NCBI GenBank assembly: GCA_041920505.1
Contig: JBHGXV010000049.1
Coordinates: 106,952 to 170,951 of the forward strand
From: JBHGXV01 sp041920505
GTDB lineage: Bacteria; Bacillota; Bacilli; Brevibacillales; Brevibacillaceae
Direction: 5' to 3'
Length of the DNA stretch: 64,000 nucleotides
Positions within the stretch are counted from its first letter, which is position 1, and every line of letters begins with the position of its first letter. The notes beneath the pieces are model-generated. The model saw only the letters and a program-made list of their open reading frames with translations, ran no database searches and was not told the origin of the DNA. Positions 1 to 8,764 of the stretch are shown piece after piece. Both the position numbers and the translations under genes were made by a program.

Positions 1-170
1 CACCATCAAGCCATTCACTGGGTTTCTTTGCCACAATCTTTTTAAAAAAAGAGCGAAAAAAAACAACTGCAATCTACTACCGTACATCTTACAATAGTCC
101 TAGACACTCTGAAAACAGGAAGGGCAATTTTTCTACAGAAATTTTAAAGAGAACGTCGAGCAATCGGGGG

Positions 171-683
171 ATGGACGTGGAAAAGACATGGCGCTGCGAG
201 CGCGGCTCTTCGCTGATTGAGGTGATCTTTGCGATACTGGTCATCTCTGTGATTTCGCTTTCGTTTATCAAGTATTTCTATCAGGCGGAGCAGACGTCCG
301 CCGTCTCCGACCGGAAGCTGATCGCCGCCAATCTGGCGCGGCAAGTGGCGGAACAGTACAAGACGAGGCCTTTTTCCGACCTCCTGAATCTTGCCGACCC
401 TGACCGGTCAACACCCGGCGCTCCTCCTCCCGCTCCCTACTACGACGACAGTCTGCCGGACAACACAGTCAATGGGGTTACCTACCACACATTTGTCGAG
501 GTGCAATCCCTGCGCGAAGACGCCCGTCTGGGGGCTTATGCCGATCGATTGCTTCGGCTTCGCGTCACCGTTTTTTGGGATTTGTCGGACAAGAATGACT
601 TCCGCTCCCGTCCGCTTGATTTTCGCAAGCGCATTTCGTCAACGGTGGAAACATTTATGACAAGAGAGGATCTGCGCCGATGA
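171..683 (+). CDS. Type IV prepilin-like minor pilin (PilV-like)
   Basis: A 170-residue protein with a short basic leader and the class III cleavage pattern RG|SSLIEV: glycine before the cut and glutamate at mature position 5, followed by about 20 hydrophobic residues (roughly 16-37). Prepilin peptidase would cut and N-methylate it, and the hydrophobic helix would pack into a pilus or pseudopilus. The rest is a small globular domain I do not recognise. It is first of three co-directional prepilin-like genes and overlaps the next by 4 bases. The ATG at 171 sits directly against a G-run; a GTG at 177 would be better spaced, so the start may be two codons later. The first 170 bases of the window are AT-rich, with no gene seen. 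Family assignment is firm; the PilV role is inferred from order. Confidence 0.8.
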   Translation: MDVEKTWRCERGSSLIEVIFAILVISVISLSFIKYFYQAEQTSAVSDRKLIAANLARQVAEQYKTRPFSDLLNLADPDRSTPGAPPPAPYYDDSLPDNTVNGVTYHTFVEVQSLREDARLGAYADRLLRLRVTVFWDLSDKNDFRSRPLDFRKRISSTVETFMTREDLRR

Positions 684-1321
684 AAGCACTTCCGCACTGG
701 AAACGCGAAGAAGGATTGAGCCTGGTCGAGTTGCTGGCTGGCTTGCTGCTGTTTTCGGTAGTCATCACCATGTTGTACGGTGTCCTACTGTCTGCGATCT
801 CCCTTCAGCAAAAGGTGTCGGCGGAAACCAGCTTGCGCAATCATGCCGACCTTTTGGTAAACAACATTCTTCAATCGTTGAAAGACATGGATCAAGTCAT
901 TGACGTGACAGAATACTTCCGGCAAAAGGGCATTTCTGACACTGACGTCCCCAGTGCCATCTGGATGACGGAACTGGTCAACGAAGGTACGGAAAGCCAG
1001 ACGTTCGTTCACTATCTCCTGCTGATTCAGAGAGATTCCGCGCATCCCTCTGTCTATCATCTAATCCGGGAAACATACACCAATCGGGACACCACGATCA
1101 GTGACACCCACCACATCAACGGTGCGATCCATCCTGACAACCAGACGCAACTGGACGACTCACAGTATCCCCTTGTGTCCGGCTCACGCATGAATGTCAC
1201 CTACTACGAAGGATACGAGGTTGAGAGCGTGCTCGACCTGCATGTATGGATGGCCAAACTGGGGAAAGATGGCAAGCCGTTGGATCCGTACGAATTTCAC
1301 AGCCGGATCAACGTGAACTAG
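680..1321 (+). CDS. Type IV prepilin-like minor pilin (PilW-like)
   Basis: A 213-residue protein with the prepilin signature EEG|LSLVELLAG: cleavage glycine, Glu5, then a long hydrophobic helix (about residues 11-38). The mature domain is mainly polar and unrecognised. Its ATG overlaps the stop of the preceding prepilin gene, so the two are probably translationally coupled. The 213-residue length and the middle position resemble pilW in the pilV-pilW-pilX minor pilin clusters of Gram-negative bacteria. The prepilin call is supported by sequence; the PilW equivalence is inference. Confidence 0.8.
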   Translation: MKALPHWKREEGLSLVELLAGLLLFSVVITMLYGVLLSAISLQQKVSAETSLRNHADLLVNNILQSLKDMDQVIDVTEYFRQKGISDTDVPSAIWMTELVNEGTESQTFVHYLLLIQRDSAHPSVYHLIRETYTNRDTTISDTHHINGAIHPDNQTQLDDSQYPLVSGSRMNVTYYEGYEVESVLDLHVWMAKLGKDGKPLDPYEFHSRINVN

Positions 1322-1339
1322 CCGAAAGGGGGCAACCGC

Positions 1340-3205
1340 GTGAAGATTGCCAAGGAAGAGAAAGGATACGCCGCCCTCGTCGCGATTCTGGTAATCCTGC
1401 TGTTGACCATCATCGGCACCAACCTGTTGTCTACCGTGATGAGCAGTCTTGTTCACGTGCGCAAGACGGAATCGCGCGGCGAGGCGGAATATTTTGCCCG
1501 GATGGGGATGGACGAGGCAATGGCCCGTCTTTCAAAAGCGATCGAGGAAGTCAACGAACAGGTCGCCAGCCATCCCGACTGGACGATGGCTCCCTCCGAT
1601 TCGATTGCCAGTACATATCAGACCATCCTCGACAGCCATTTTCCGATTGGGGCCAACCAGTTCCAAACGGTAACCGGCCCGAACGGTGAACAGTGGCTCA
1701 CCTCAGAGCCTGTCACCGTGGACAGCGGTATCAATGGATCGTACGAAATCATGGTCAACCGGAAAGTGATCCGCTCGTGGCAGGAGGACTCTCCCTACGT
1801 GGAGCGCTTCCTGATTCGCGTCATCGGCAAATCGACATCCGTAATTCCGGAAACGAAAGTATTAGAAGCAAAAGTATACGTCAACACGTATCCGGGCGAG
1901 TTCCATTACGTCCTCTCGTCGCCGGGCCCCATCACCGTCAACGGGGCCGCCTACGTCGAAGGCGACGCATACGCTGACTCGTTTACCCTGTGGGATCACG
2001 CGGAATACTTTTACAACGGTGTCACCTACGAGAAACATACGGCCCAGCCTACCTCTTATCCCGCGTTTGTCGGAACCATTGGCGTGCCGTACACCACGCA
2101 AGAGGATTTGAGAAACAACCGGTTTTTTGCCAAGGATGAGACGGGTGATTCCCCGTCAAATTTCGATCCCGACGTAAAGGATATTACCTCTGACTGGTAC
2201 AAGCGCTTTTCCATGTCGCCGCGGTTGTCCCTGACGATGAAGCCGGATTTCAATTTGGATGATATGGGGGGTATCGCCGCCATCGTCGATAAAAAGGCTA
2301 GCTTCACTGTGGCCTTACCTTTCATAAAGGACCCGTTTCCACGTGACCCGGAAATAAATCAGCGGTTTGTAGAAGTTGGGTTTAATTCTGAACCAATTAA
2401 AGAAAATAGCATTGTCGTGGAAGGCGGTCTTTTGCTGAAAGACAACGCCACTCTGGAGTCTGTGAAAGACGTAGAAGTGAACGGTACCTTGTTTATGGAA
2501 AAAAACCTGGACGGGGACAAGAGTCTTGCGACGTTGAAGGCCGACCGCATCTACATCCACGGAGATAGCAGCTCAAACTCGGCCTCGACCAGCTTAAGTG
2601 GCAATCTCGAGGTCGGATCGTACATCTATATCAGGGGAGACGCCGTGATTCAGGATCTGCATTTCACGGGGAAGATGTACATCGACGGCAACCTTACGAT
2701 CCAAGGCAACTTCGATATGAACGGCACCATTTACGTGAACGGCACGGTGGATATTACAGAGGAAGACGCTTCCGCCAACTGGGACCCCAAACCTGACTCA
2801 ACCGTTGTGATCTTGTCCTCCGGCAAGATCGAGGCGTACAACCTGAATCTGTTTAACGATACTCCACGAAAGATGCATGCGTTCCTCTACAGCGAGCAGG
2901 ACATGACGCTGTACGGGATCGGCAGCAACATGACGTTCATCGGCGGACTGCACGGCCGATCGATCACGTTGAACGCGGTGAAGGGTACAGTGAATGATTT
3001 GGGCAGCGGCACGCTGAGTATCCAAAGTCAGGAGGGGTTGAAACCAAAGGACTCCCGGCTAAAAATCCTGTTTAACCCGGCTCTGTATGAATCACCTCCT
3101 CCGGGATTGCCGACAAGCCGCACAGTCTCGATTACAACCGTTTCGTACGAATTGGACACGTTCGACGCCGATCATGCCAAAGAGTTATCTCCGGCGTTGC
3201 GCTAA
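1340..3205 (+). CDS. PilX-like pilus-associated protein with long beta-helix-like passenger
   Basis: A 621-residue protein starting with GTG, preceded by an AAAGGGGG ribosome site. The N-terminus (EEKGYAALVAILVILLL) is a prepilin-like basic/glycine/hydrophobic leader but lacks the usual Glu5, as in PilX-type proteins and the class-K minor pseudopilins that cap a fibre. Most of the protein is extracellular. Residues about 370-500 contain short repeats of the type xVNGTLxxxxNL, YIxGDAVI and IDGNLTIxG, which suggest a parallel beta-helix such as in bactofilin-like folds. It follows two prepilin genes by 18 bases and ends at a bidirectional terminator facing a secreted vWA protein. Likely function: tip or assembly component of a type IV pilus-like fibre. 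It could also be a surface protein that merely borrowed the leader. Confidence 0.65.
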   Translation: MKIAKEEKGYAALVAILVILLLTIIGTNLLSTVMSSLVHVRKTESRGEAEYFARMGMDEAMARLSKAIEEVNEQVASHPDWTMAPSDSIASTYQTILDSHFPIGANQFQTVTGPNGEQWLTSEPVTVDSGINGSYEIMVNRKVIRSWQEDSPYVERFLIRVIGKSTSVIPETKVLEAKVYVNTYPGEFHYVLSSPGPITVNGAAYVEGDAYADSFTLWDHAEYFYNGVTYEKHTAQPTSYPAFVGTIGVPYTTQEDLRNNRFFAKDETGDSPSNFDPDVKDITSDWYKRFSMSPRLSLTMKPDFNLDDMGGIAAIVDKKASFTVALPFIKDPFPRDPEINQRFVEVGFNSEPIKENSIVVEGGLLLKDNATLESVKDVEVNGTLFMEKNLDGDKSLATLKADRIYIHGDSSSNSASTSLSGNLEVGSYIYIRGDAVIQDLHFTGKMYIDGNLTIQGNFDMNGTIYVNGTVDITEEDASANWDPKPDSTVVILSSGKIEAYNLNLFNDTPRKMHAFLYSEQDMTLYGIGSNMTFIGGLHGRSITLNAVKGTVNDLGSGTLSIQSQEGLKPKDSRLKILFNPALYESPPPGLPTSRTVSITTVSYELDTFDADHAKELSPALR

Positions 3206-3213
3206 TTCTGGAT

Positions 3214-3257
3214 AAAAAAGACCACGATCCCTGCTCATCGGGAATCGTGGTCTTTTT
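3214..3257. terminator. Bidirectional rho-independent terminator
   Basis: A long inverted repeat with arms AAAAAGACCACGAT(T)CCC and its complement has A-runs on the left and T-runs on the right, so it can end transcription from both the pilin operon (+) and the convergent vWA gene (-). One base is bulged in the stem. Confidence 0.9.
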
Positions 3258-3262
3258 GCGAA

Positions 3263-6200
3263 TCACAGTTTTTTCAGCTTCGAGCTGACGACAAACGTTC
3301 CGCTTAATTTGTAGGTGTTGACGACCTGTTTGCCGCCGCGTCTGGTATAGTTGTCGGTAATCCGTATATACACCTCATACGGTTTGTCTTGTCCGGTGAT
3401 CACAATCTGGGAGGACTTGAGCGGCAACCAGTTGTTGATCACGGGCGGAGTGCCGGTGGATACATCCACGACAGCATACTCGATTTTGCTGATGTGCCAA
3501 TCCCAATCACCGGCGGATTCAGGGTCGATCGTCATATTTCGGTTAGCGTCAAACAGCGTACCCAATCGCAGCTTCGCTGTATCGGAAGGTTCCGCGACAT
3601 CGGAAGCAAAGTACGAGATCCCAGCATGATCTTTTTGCAAGGTGATGACGATCGGTTTGTTCGAAACGGTGGCAGAGGCCGTCGGTACGGCTGCCAGACG
3701 ATATCCCGGACTGATGAAGAACACATCCCATTTTTGGGCGACGTGACGCGTTTTGGTTTGCTCGTTTTCCGGATCATAGACCTTGTCGTAGGCGTCTATG
3801 ACCACCTTGTAAAAGCCCGGACCACCGTCAATGAAGATGTCAGACGCTTCCCAAAGCGAACCGGACGTGGCGGTCAGCGTTCCCCCCGTGACTGTGGAAC
3901 CGTCGGACACCGTATCGCCGCTAATGTTCAGTTTGATAACCTTATACTCTACTTTGTCTACTCCGCTGACGTCGTCTGTCACATTCACCGCAAGCGAAAT
4001 GTAGCGGTTGTCGTCATTCTTCGTGGCCTGGCGGATAAAGCTGTCGTCTACGATTATGCTCGGCGGCGCGTCGTCCAGCGTATAGGTCTTGCTTGCCACC
4101 TGCCCCGCTTTGCCGAGTGAATCGACGGCCTGCGCATACACCGTCACACTGCCCTGATTGATCACAGGCGTGTCGTAGGTGCCCATGGCTCCGGAAAGTG
4201 TCTGCTTGTTGCCGCCTACCGACGTCCATACATCGATATGGTCAATCGGGTTCGTGTCCGTGGCGGTAATCGTAATCCCCTTCACGACCTTTTGAACCGC
4301 ATCAACCGTACCGCCGCTGATGGTGACCACAGGGCCGGACTTGTCGATCTTGATCGTCTGCTCCGTCCAGTCGTTATCCGACGCGCGTGCCTTGTAGCCG
4401 ATGGTGGTGACGCCCTCCCGATTGATCAGGATCGGTCCCGTATAGGCGGTGGGGTCGCCGTTGTTGATCGTATAGACGCGCTGGCTCGTAGCAAAACTGT
4501 CAGGGAAGACCAGCTTGACGTACACATCCCGATCCAGCCAGTTGCTTACGTCCGTCACCGGCTGTGTCAACTGGGCGTCGTAGAAGACGAGGAACTGCGT
4601 TTGCTGATCAACCACGGTTACTTGGCTAGTGGCCGATTTACTCGGGTTGTCGACCGAGGTGACGGTAATCGTCGCCGTACCCGGTCTTACCCCGGTTACC
4701 GTCCCGGATTCGTCAACGGTTGCCACGTCGGGGTTGCTCGATTGCCAGGTGACCGACCTGTTCGTCGCGTTTGACGGGGTGACCGTCGCGGTCAAGGTCG
4801 TTCTCTCTCCGACCTGCAAGTTGACGTTTGCGGGGGAGACCGTAACCCCCGTGACCGGGATCGCGGATTGAACCGTCACAGAGACGCGAACGGTTTTGTC
4901 CACGGCAAATCCGCCTGTTGCCTGTACCTCCACCGTGTAAACGCCGTTGTCGGCAAGTTCGATCCTGTATGGATCAGTAAGAGACTGCCAGCTACCTGCT
5001 GACGAGCCTTTCGTCACCCGATACTTGTACGAAACCTTGCCGCCGGAGTCAGGAACAAGCCGATCGATCGACACAATGGCAGGCCCGCTGGACACAGCGC
5101 CGCTCGCAAGCGATCTCCCGCTCAGTTTCTCCGTTATGACGAGCGAGGGAACAAGCGGCAACTCTGCCGTCAGGTCACGGTTTTCCGTGACATTCCGGTA
5201 GGTGACCAGCACAACCGTGTTGTCCGTATTCTCCTTGAAAGCCATGCTTGTCACCGGATACACAAGGCTTCGTCCGTCCTGTTCGAGAGTGACGGCGTCA
5301 ACCGCCGTGTTGCCCTCATCCGCAACCTTCCTGATTTGCCCCGCTTCGTTTGCCTCATAGGTAAACCCTCTGTCGTCATGAAGTTTGACCGTGAGTTTGA
5401 CGGGGTCCAGCGGAGCCTCGACGGCGATACTCTTTTGCTCTCCCTTGTACGAATATTGCAAGAGCGGGTTTTGCAGACGCTCGTTTAGCGCCCAGTCCAC
5501 GGATACGCGCAGTGTCCGGGTTTGCCCGGTCGAAGGCTGAAACACTCCGTTATTGATGTTGACCGGATCGAACGTAATTTCTGCACGTGTCCCATCTGCT
5601 TCCGGAGAGGTGCGGACAAACGAATCGCCCGAATTCACCACGGTAATTCCTTTGGGAAGATGTTGCACCAACGTAACGTTGGAAAGTTGCCCTTGATCTG
5701 ATTTGTCCAAATCACCAATTGGCGCAATCGAATACCGGATGTCAAAGACATTGTTATTCAGATTGGTTTGTACGGATTTTACCAGTCCGGACACGTCAGA
5801 GCCATAGCTCATCGTTGCCTGGAAAGTCGGTTCTTGCTTGTCAACCACTTTGATATGAACCGGGTGGATGTTTTTGACTTCCCTGACCGTCCCGTCGAAA
5901 TACCGGTAGGTTAGCGTCATGTCGTTAAACACGTAGTTCCCGGTTTCGAGAAACTCCAGCGGCAGCATGTACGATTGCGGACTGGGCGTTGGCCCGCCGA
6001 CCGTGTACGGGACGTCGTTCATGTTGATGACCGCGTAGTCGCCATCCACATACGCCTTGGCTCCCGCAGCCAGCCGTACCCGGTCTTTTAGCTGCTGGTC
6101 CTTGATCCGGACTTTCAGTTGCACCTCGCTCAAGGCCAAACGATTGATATCGTCGGTAATGGAGCGGAATACGCTGCTCAGATTGTCCGCGGTCCCGTGT

Positions 6201-7207
6201 TGAGCGACGGCGCCGGTTATCGCCGACAGCGATTGAAGGTAGTCGAGGTCTACCTCTTTGTTTTTGCCGCCAATATCGCCAAAGCCGATCGAGTAGAGCT
6301 TGACGTTTGCTTTCGCCAGTTCGGTTGCCATCTCGCGGCCGTGTTGAATAATTTCATTCTGAACACTCTCGTACGTTGTGTTGTCAAAGCGAAGCGTTTT
6401 TCCGTTGTTCTCGAAATACTTGTCATAGTCCCCGTTTGTATACAATTCGTAATGAACTTCTCTCTCTCCATTGACATCTACATATTTTTTCCAGATTCTA
6501 AACCAATCCCAGTCATCATAGTAATAATACTTCCCGTTCAACAGCACGTTTTTCTTCGAGAAAGTCGGAAACCCGTCTGTCAGGAAGACAACGTATTTGC
6601 GGTTGGGTGAAGATTGCAGAATTTGTCGCGCCTTATCGAGCGAAGTGGTGTAGTTCGTACCCCCTTCCGCATCCAACGCGGTTACCTTTTGCATCACGAT
6701 CTTTTGAAAGGCGTCATTCGCATTGGTCGTCAGGGTGTAGACGGCTTTGTTCGCCTCTACAATGTCACTGTCAAACGGAACCAGCGCCAACCTGTCTCCG
6801 ATATTTTTCGCGCCGGCGTTTACGCTTTTGAACAGATTGACGGCCTCCTGAACGGCGTCTTTTGCCAGATCCATCTTGGACTTGGACTTTTTGCCGGAGC
6901 CGATTTTATCATTCATCGAACCGGATTTGTCGACCACGAAGACGACGTCTACCGGTTGGCGGGTCGTATCCGTCACCGTTCCTCGCGGCGTAAGCGTGAT
7001 GTTGAACGCTCCCTGCGCAGGACCGTCAGCCGGTTTGGCGATTTCCGACTGGGCTGCCTCCACGCTTACATCCAGCGATGCCGGATTTGTATTCCCCGCG
7101 CCATTCCCGTTGTTGCCCGCAGCCGCGGCCAACCCGGTCACAAGCCCATTGCCCGTAACAAGCGACACCACCAAGAGAAGTGCCATGCACAGACGTATGT
7201 ACCGCAC
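3263..7207 (-). CDS. Secreted von Willebrand factor A / Big2 surface protein (PilY1-like candidate)
   Basis: A 1314-residue protein with a GTG start and an AAAGGGG ribosome site eight bases upstream. It has a signal peptide (hydrophobic residues about 6-30, alanine-rich cut region) followed by an Asn/Gly linker. A vWA domain spans about residues 82-365, with the MIDAS motif DKSGSM and a metal-site TDGFP. Many beta-sandwich repeats follow, with one clear bacterial Ig-like Big2 domain at about 780-865 (VTVSPANVNLQVGE). No LPXTG or SLH anchor is visible at the C-terminus. Such proteins bind ligands through a divalent cation. It converges on three prepilin-like genes; in Gram-negative type IV pilus systems the tip adhesin PilY1 also carries a vWA domain and lies beside pilV-pilW-pilX. 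The domain calls are seen; the adhesin role is inference. Confidence 0.8.
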   Translation of the reverse strand: MRYIRLCMALLLVVSLVTGNGLVTGLAAAAGNNGNGAGNTNPASLDVSVEAAQSEIAKPADGPAQGAFNITLTPRGTVTDTTRQPVDVVFVVDKSGSMNDKIGSGKKSKSKMDLAKDAVQEAVNLFKSVNAGAKNIGDRLALVPFDSDIVEANKAVYTLTTNANDAFQKIVMQKVTALDAEGGTNYTTSLDKARQILQSSPNRKYVVFLTDGFPTFSKKNVLLNGKYYYYDDWDWFRIWKKYVDVNGEREVHYELYTNGDYDKYFENNGKTLRFDNTTYESVQNEIIQHGREMATELAKANVKLYSIGFGDIGGKNKEVDLDYLQSLSAITGAVAQHGTADNLSSVFRSITDDINRLALSEVQLKVRIKDQQLKDRVRLAAGAKAYVDGDYAVINMNDVPYTVGGPTPSPQSYMLPLEFLETGNYVFNDMTLTYRYFDGTVREVKNIHPVHIKVVDKQEPTFQATMSYGSDVSGLVKSVQTNLNNNVFDIRYSIAPIGDLDKSDQGQLSNVTLVQHLPKGITVVNSGDSFVRTSPEADGTRAEITFDPVNINNGVFQPSTGQTRTLRVSVDWALNERLQNPLLQYSYKGEQKSIAVEAPLDPVKLTVKLHDDRGFTYEANEAGQIRKVADEGNTAVDAVTLEQDGRSLVYPVTSMAFKENTDNTVVLVTYRNVTENRDLTAELPLVPSLVITEKLSGRSLASGAVSSGPAIVSIDRLVPDSGGKVSYKYRVTKGSSAGSWQSLTDPYRIELADNGVYTVEVQATGGFAVDKTVRVSVTVQSAIPVTGVTVSPANVNLQVGERTTLTATVTPSNATNRSVTWQSSNPDVATVDESGTVTGVRPGTATITVTSVDNPSKSATSQVTVVDQQTQFLVFYDAQLTQPVTDVSNWLDRDVYVKLVFPDSFATSQRVYTINNGDPTAYTGPILINREGVTTIGYKARASDNDWTEQTIKIDKSGPVVTISGGTVDAVQKVVKGITITATDTNPIDHIDVWTSVGGNKQTLSGAMGTYDTPVINQGSVTVYAQAVDSLGKAGQVASKTYTLDDAPPSIIVDDSFIRQATKNDDNRYISLAVNVTDDVSGVDKVEYKVIKLNISGDTVSDGSTVTGGTLTATSGSLWEASDIFIDGGPGFYKVVIDAYDKVYDPENEQTKTRHVAQKWDVFFISPGYRLAAVPTASATVSNKPIVITLQKDHAGISYFASDVAEPSDTAKLRLGTLFDANRNMTIDPESAGDWDWHISKIEYAVVDVSTGTPPVINNWLPLKSSQIVITGQDKPYEVYIRITDNYTRRGGKQVVNTYKLSGTFVVSSKLKKL

Positions 7208-7309
7208 AATTCCAACCCCTTTCCTCTCCCGTCACCAGCGGAAAACCGCAGTCCCGATCTTTCGACCTATTTTCTGAGTATATATGTAATTGTACCACGT
7301 TTTTCCGGC

Positions 7310-7346
7310 CAATAAAGCAAAAACTCGCCAAAAGAAATGGCGAGTT
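7310..7346 (-). terminator. Rho-independent terminator of the valS-folC-murC unit
   Basis: A perfect 9-bp inverted repeat (AACTCGCCA / TGGCGAGTT) lies just after the murC stop and is followed, on the minus strand, by a T-rich tail. Confidence 0.85.
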
Positions 7347-7372
7347 GCAGAAAATTCAATAGGTTGTTGGAC

Positions 7373-8764
7373 CTATTTGCACAAATGTTCCGCCAGCCAG
7401 TACGCCGACTTCCAGATGTCGCCGGCCCCCATCGTCAGCACCAGGTCGCCCGGCCGGATTTCGTTGACCAGAAGCTCCTGCACTTCCTCTTTGGTCGGCA
7501 GGTACTTGGCGCGTGGATGGCTGTTGACGCGGATTTTTTCCACCAGCACCTGTGAACTGACGCCTTCGATCTGCTGTTCACCGGCAGGCGAGTAGATGTC
7601 GGTGATGATCACTTCGTCGGCTTCGGCAAACGCTTTGCTGAATTCGTCCATCAAAAAATAGGTGCGCGTGTAGCGCTGCGGCTGGAACACGGCGATGACG
7701 CGGCGGCCGGAAGCGCGTGCCCCGCTGATGGTGGCGATGATCTCGGTCGGATGGTGCGCGTAGTCGTCGACGACGAGGATGTCGCGCGCTTCTCCGACGA
7801 TCTGGAACCGGCGCTTGGCACCGCGAAAACTCTCCAGCGCGGCCGCGATCCGCTCAAACGGAACGCCCGCCTGGAGGCAGACGATCATCGCCGCAAGCGC
7901 GTTGGCGACGTTGTGCTTGCCGGGAATGTTCAGCAACAGTTCGCCCAAACGTTCGTCGCCGCGCCACACCTGGCACGTGGTGCGGCGGTCGCCGCAGACG
8001 ATCTCTTTGGCGGTGTAGTCCGCCTGCGGCATGAACGCCGGGTCGATGCTGTAGGTAATCGTGGTGCGGCCAATCGTCGGCACCAGTTCGCGCACATAGA
8101 CGTTGTCGATGCACAGTATCGCCTTGCCGTCCGGTTTGAGATGGCTGAGAAACTGGACATACGCCCGCTTCAGGTTCTCAAACTGGCCGTCGAAGTGTTC
8201 CAGATGATCCGCTTCGATGTTGGTCACCACGGCCATCGACGGGCGGTATTCGAGGAAGGAGCCGTCGCTTTCGTCCGCTTCGGCGACGACGAACTCGCTC
8301 TTGCCCGCCTTGGCGTTGGTGCCGGCGTTCATCAATTCGCCGCCGATGATATAGGTCGGGTCCACCCCGCATTCTTCCAGGATATGGGCGATCATCGACG
8401 TGGTCGTGGTTTTGCCGTGCGCGCCCGCCACAGCGATGCCGGTGCGCTCGTTGAGGATGCGGGCCAGCATCTTGGAACGGTGGAGAACGGGTATGCCTTT
8501 GGCCTTGGCTTCCACAATCTCCGGATTGTCTTTGGGAATGCTGGTCGAATACACCACCAGATCCGCACCCTCAACGTGTTTCGCATCGTGCCCCAGCATG
8601 ACGACGGCGCCGCGCGCCTTCAGCTTTTTGGCCAGTTCGTTCATCGCGACGTCGGAGCCCGTCACCTTGATCCCGAGGTCGAGTAGGACGCGGGCGATCG
8701 CACTCATGCCGTAACCGCCGATGCCTACGAAGTGGACGTGTTGTACCTGATCCACTCTATTCAC
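7373..8764 (-). CDS. murC: UDP-N-acetylmuramate--L-alanine ligase MurC
   Basis: MurC adds L-alanine to UDP-N-acetylmuramate in the cytoplasm, the first step of peptidoglycan stem-peptide synthesis. The 463-residue length is usual for the family. Visible motifs are the N-terminal dinucleotide-type GIGGYGMSAIA (about residues 14-24), the ATP P-loop GAHGKTTTT (114-122), the central ADESDGSF and the substrate-binding YAHHPTE. Its start overlaps the end of folC by 8 bases, so the two Mur-ligase-superfamily members are probably translated together. Terminator-like hairpin DNA follows directly. Confidence 0.96.
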   Translation of the reverse strand: MNRVDQVQHVHFVGIGGYGMSAIARVLLDLGIKVTGSDVAMNELAKKLKARGAVVMLGHDAKHVEGADLVVYSTSIPKDNPEIVEAKAKGIPVLHRSKMLARILNERTGIAVAGAHGKTTTTSMIAHILEECGVDPTYIIGGELMNAGTNAKAGKSEFVVAEADESDGSFLEYRPSMAVVTNIEADHLEHFDGQFENLKRAYVQFLSHLKPDGKAILCIDNVYVRELVPTIGRTTITYSIDPAFMPQADYTAKEIVCGDRRTTCQVWRGDERLGELLLNIPGKHNVANALAAMIVCLQAGVPFERIAAALESFRGAKRRFQIVGEARDILVVDDYAHHPTEIIATISGARASGRRVIAVFQPQRYTRTYFLMDEFSKAFAEADEVIITDIYSPAGEQQIEGVSSQVLVEKIRVNSHPRAKYLPTKEEVQELLVNEIRPGDLVLTMGAGDIWKSAYWLAEHLCK

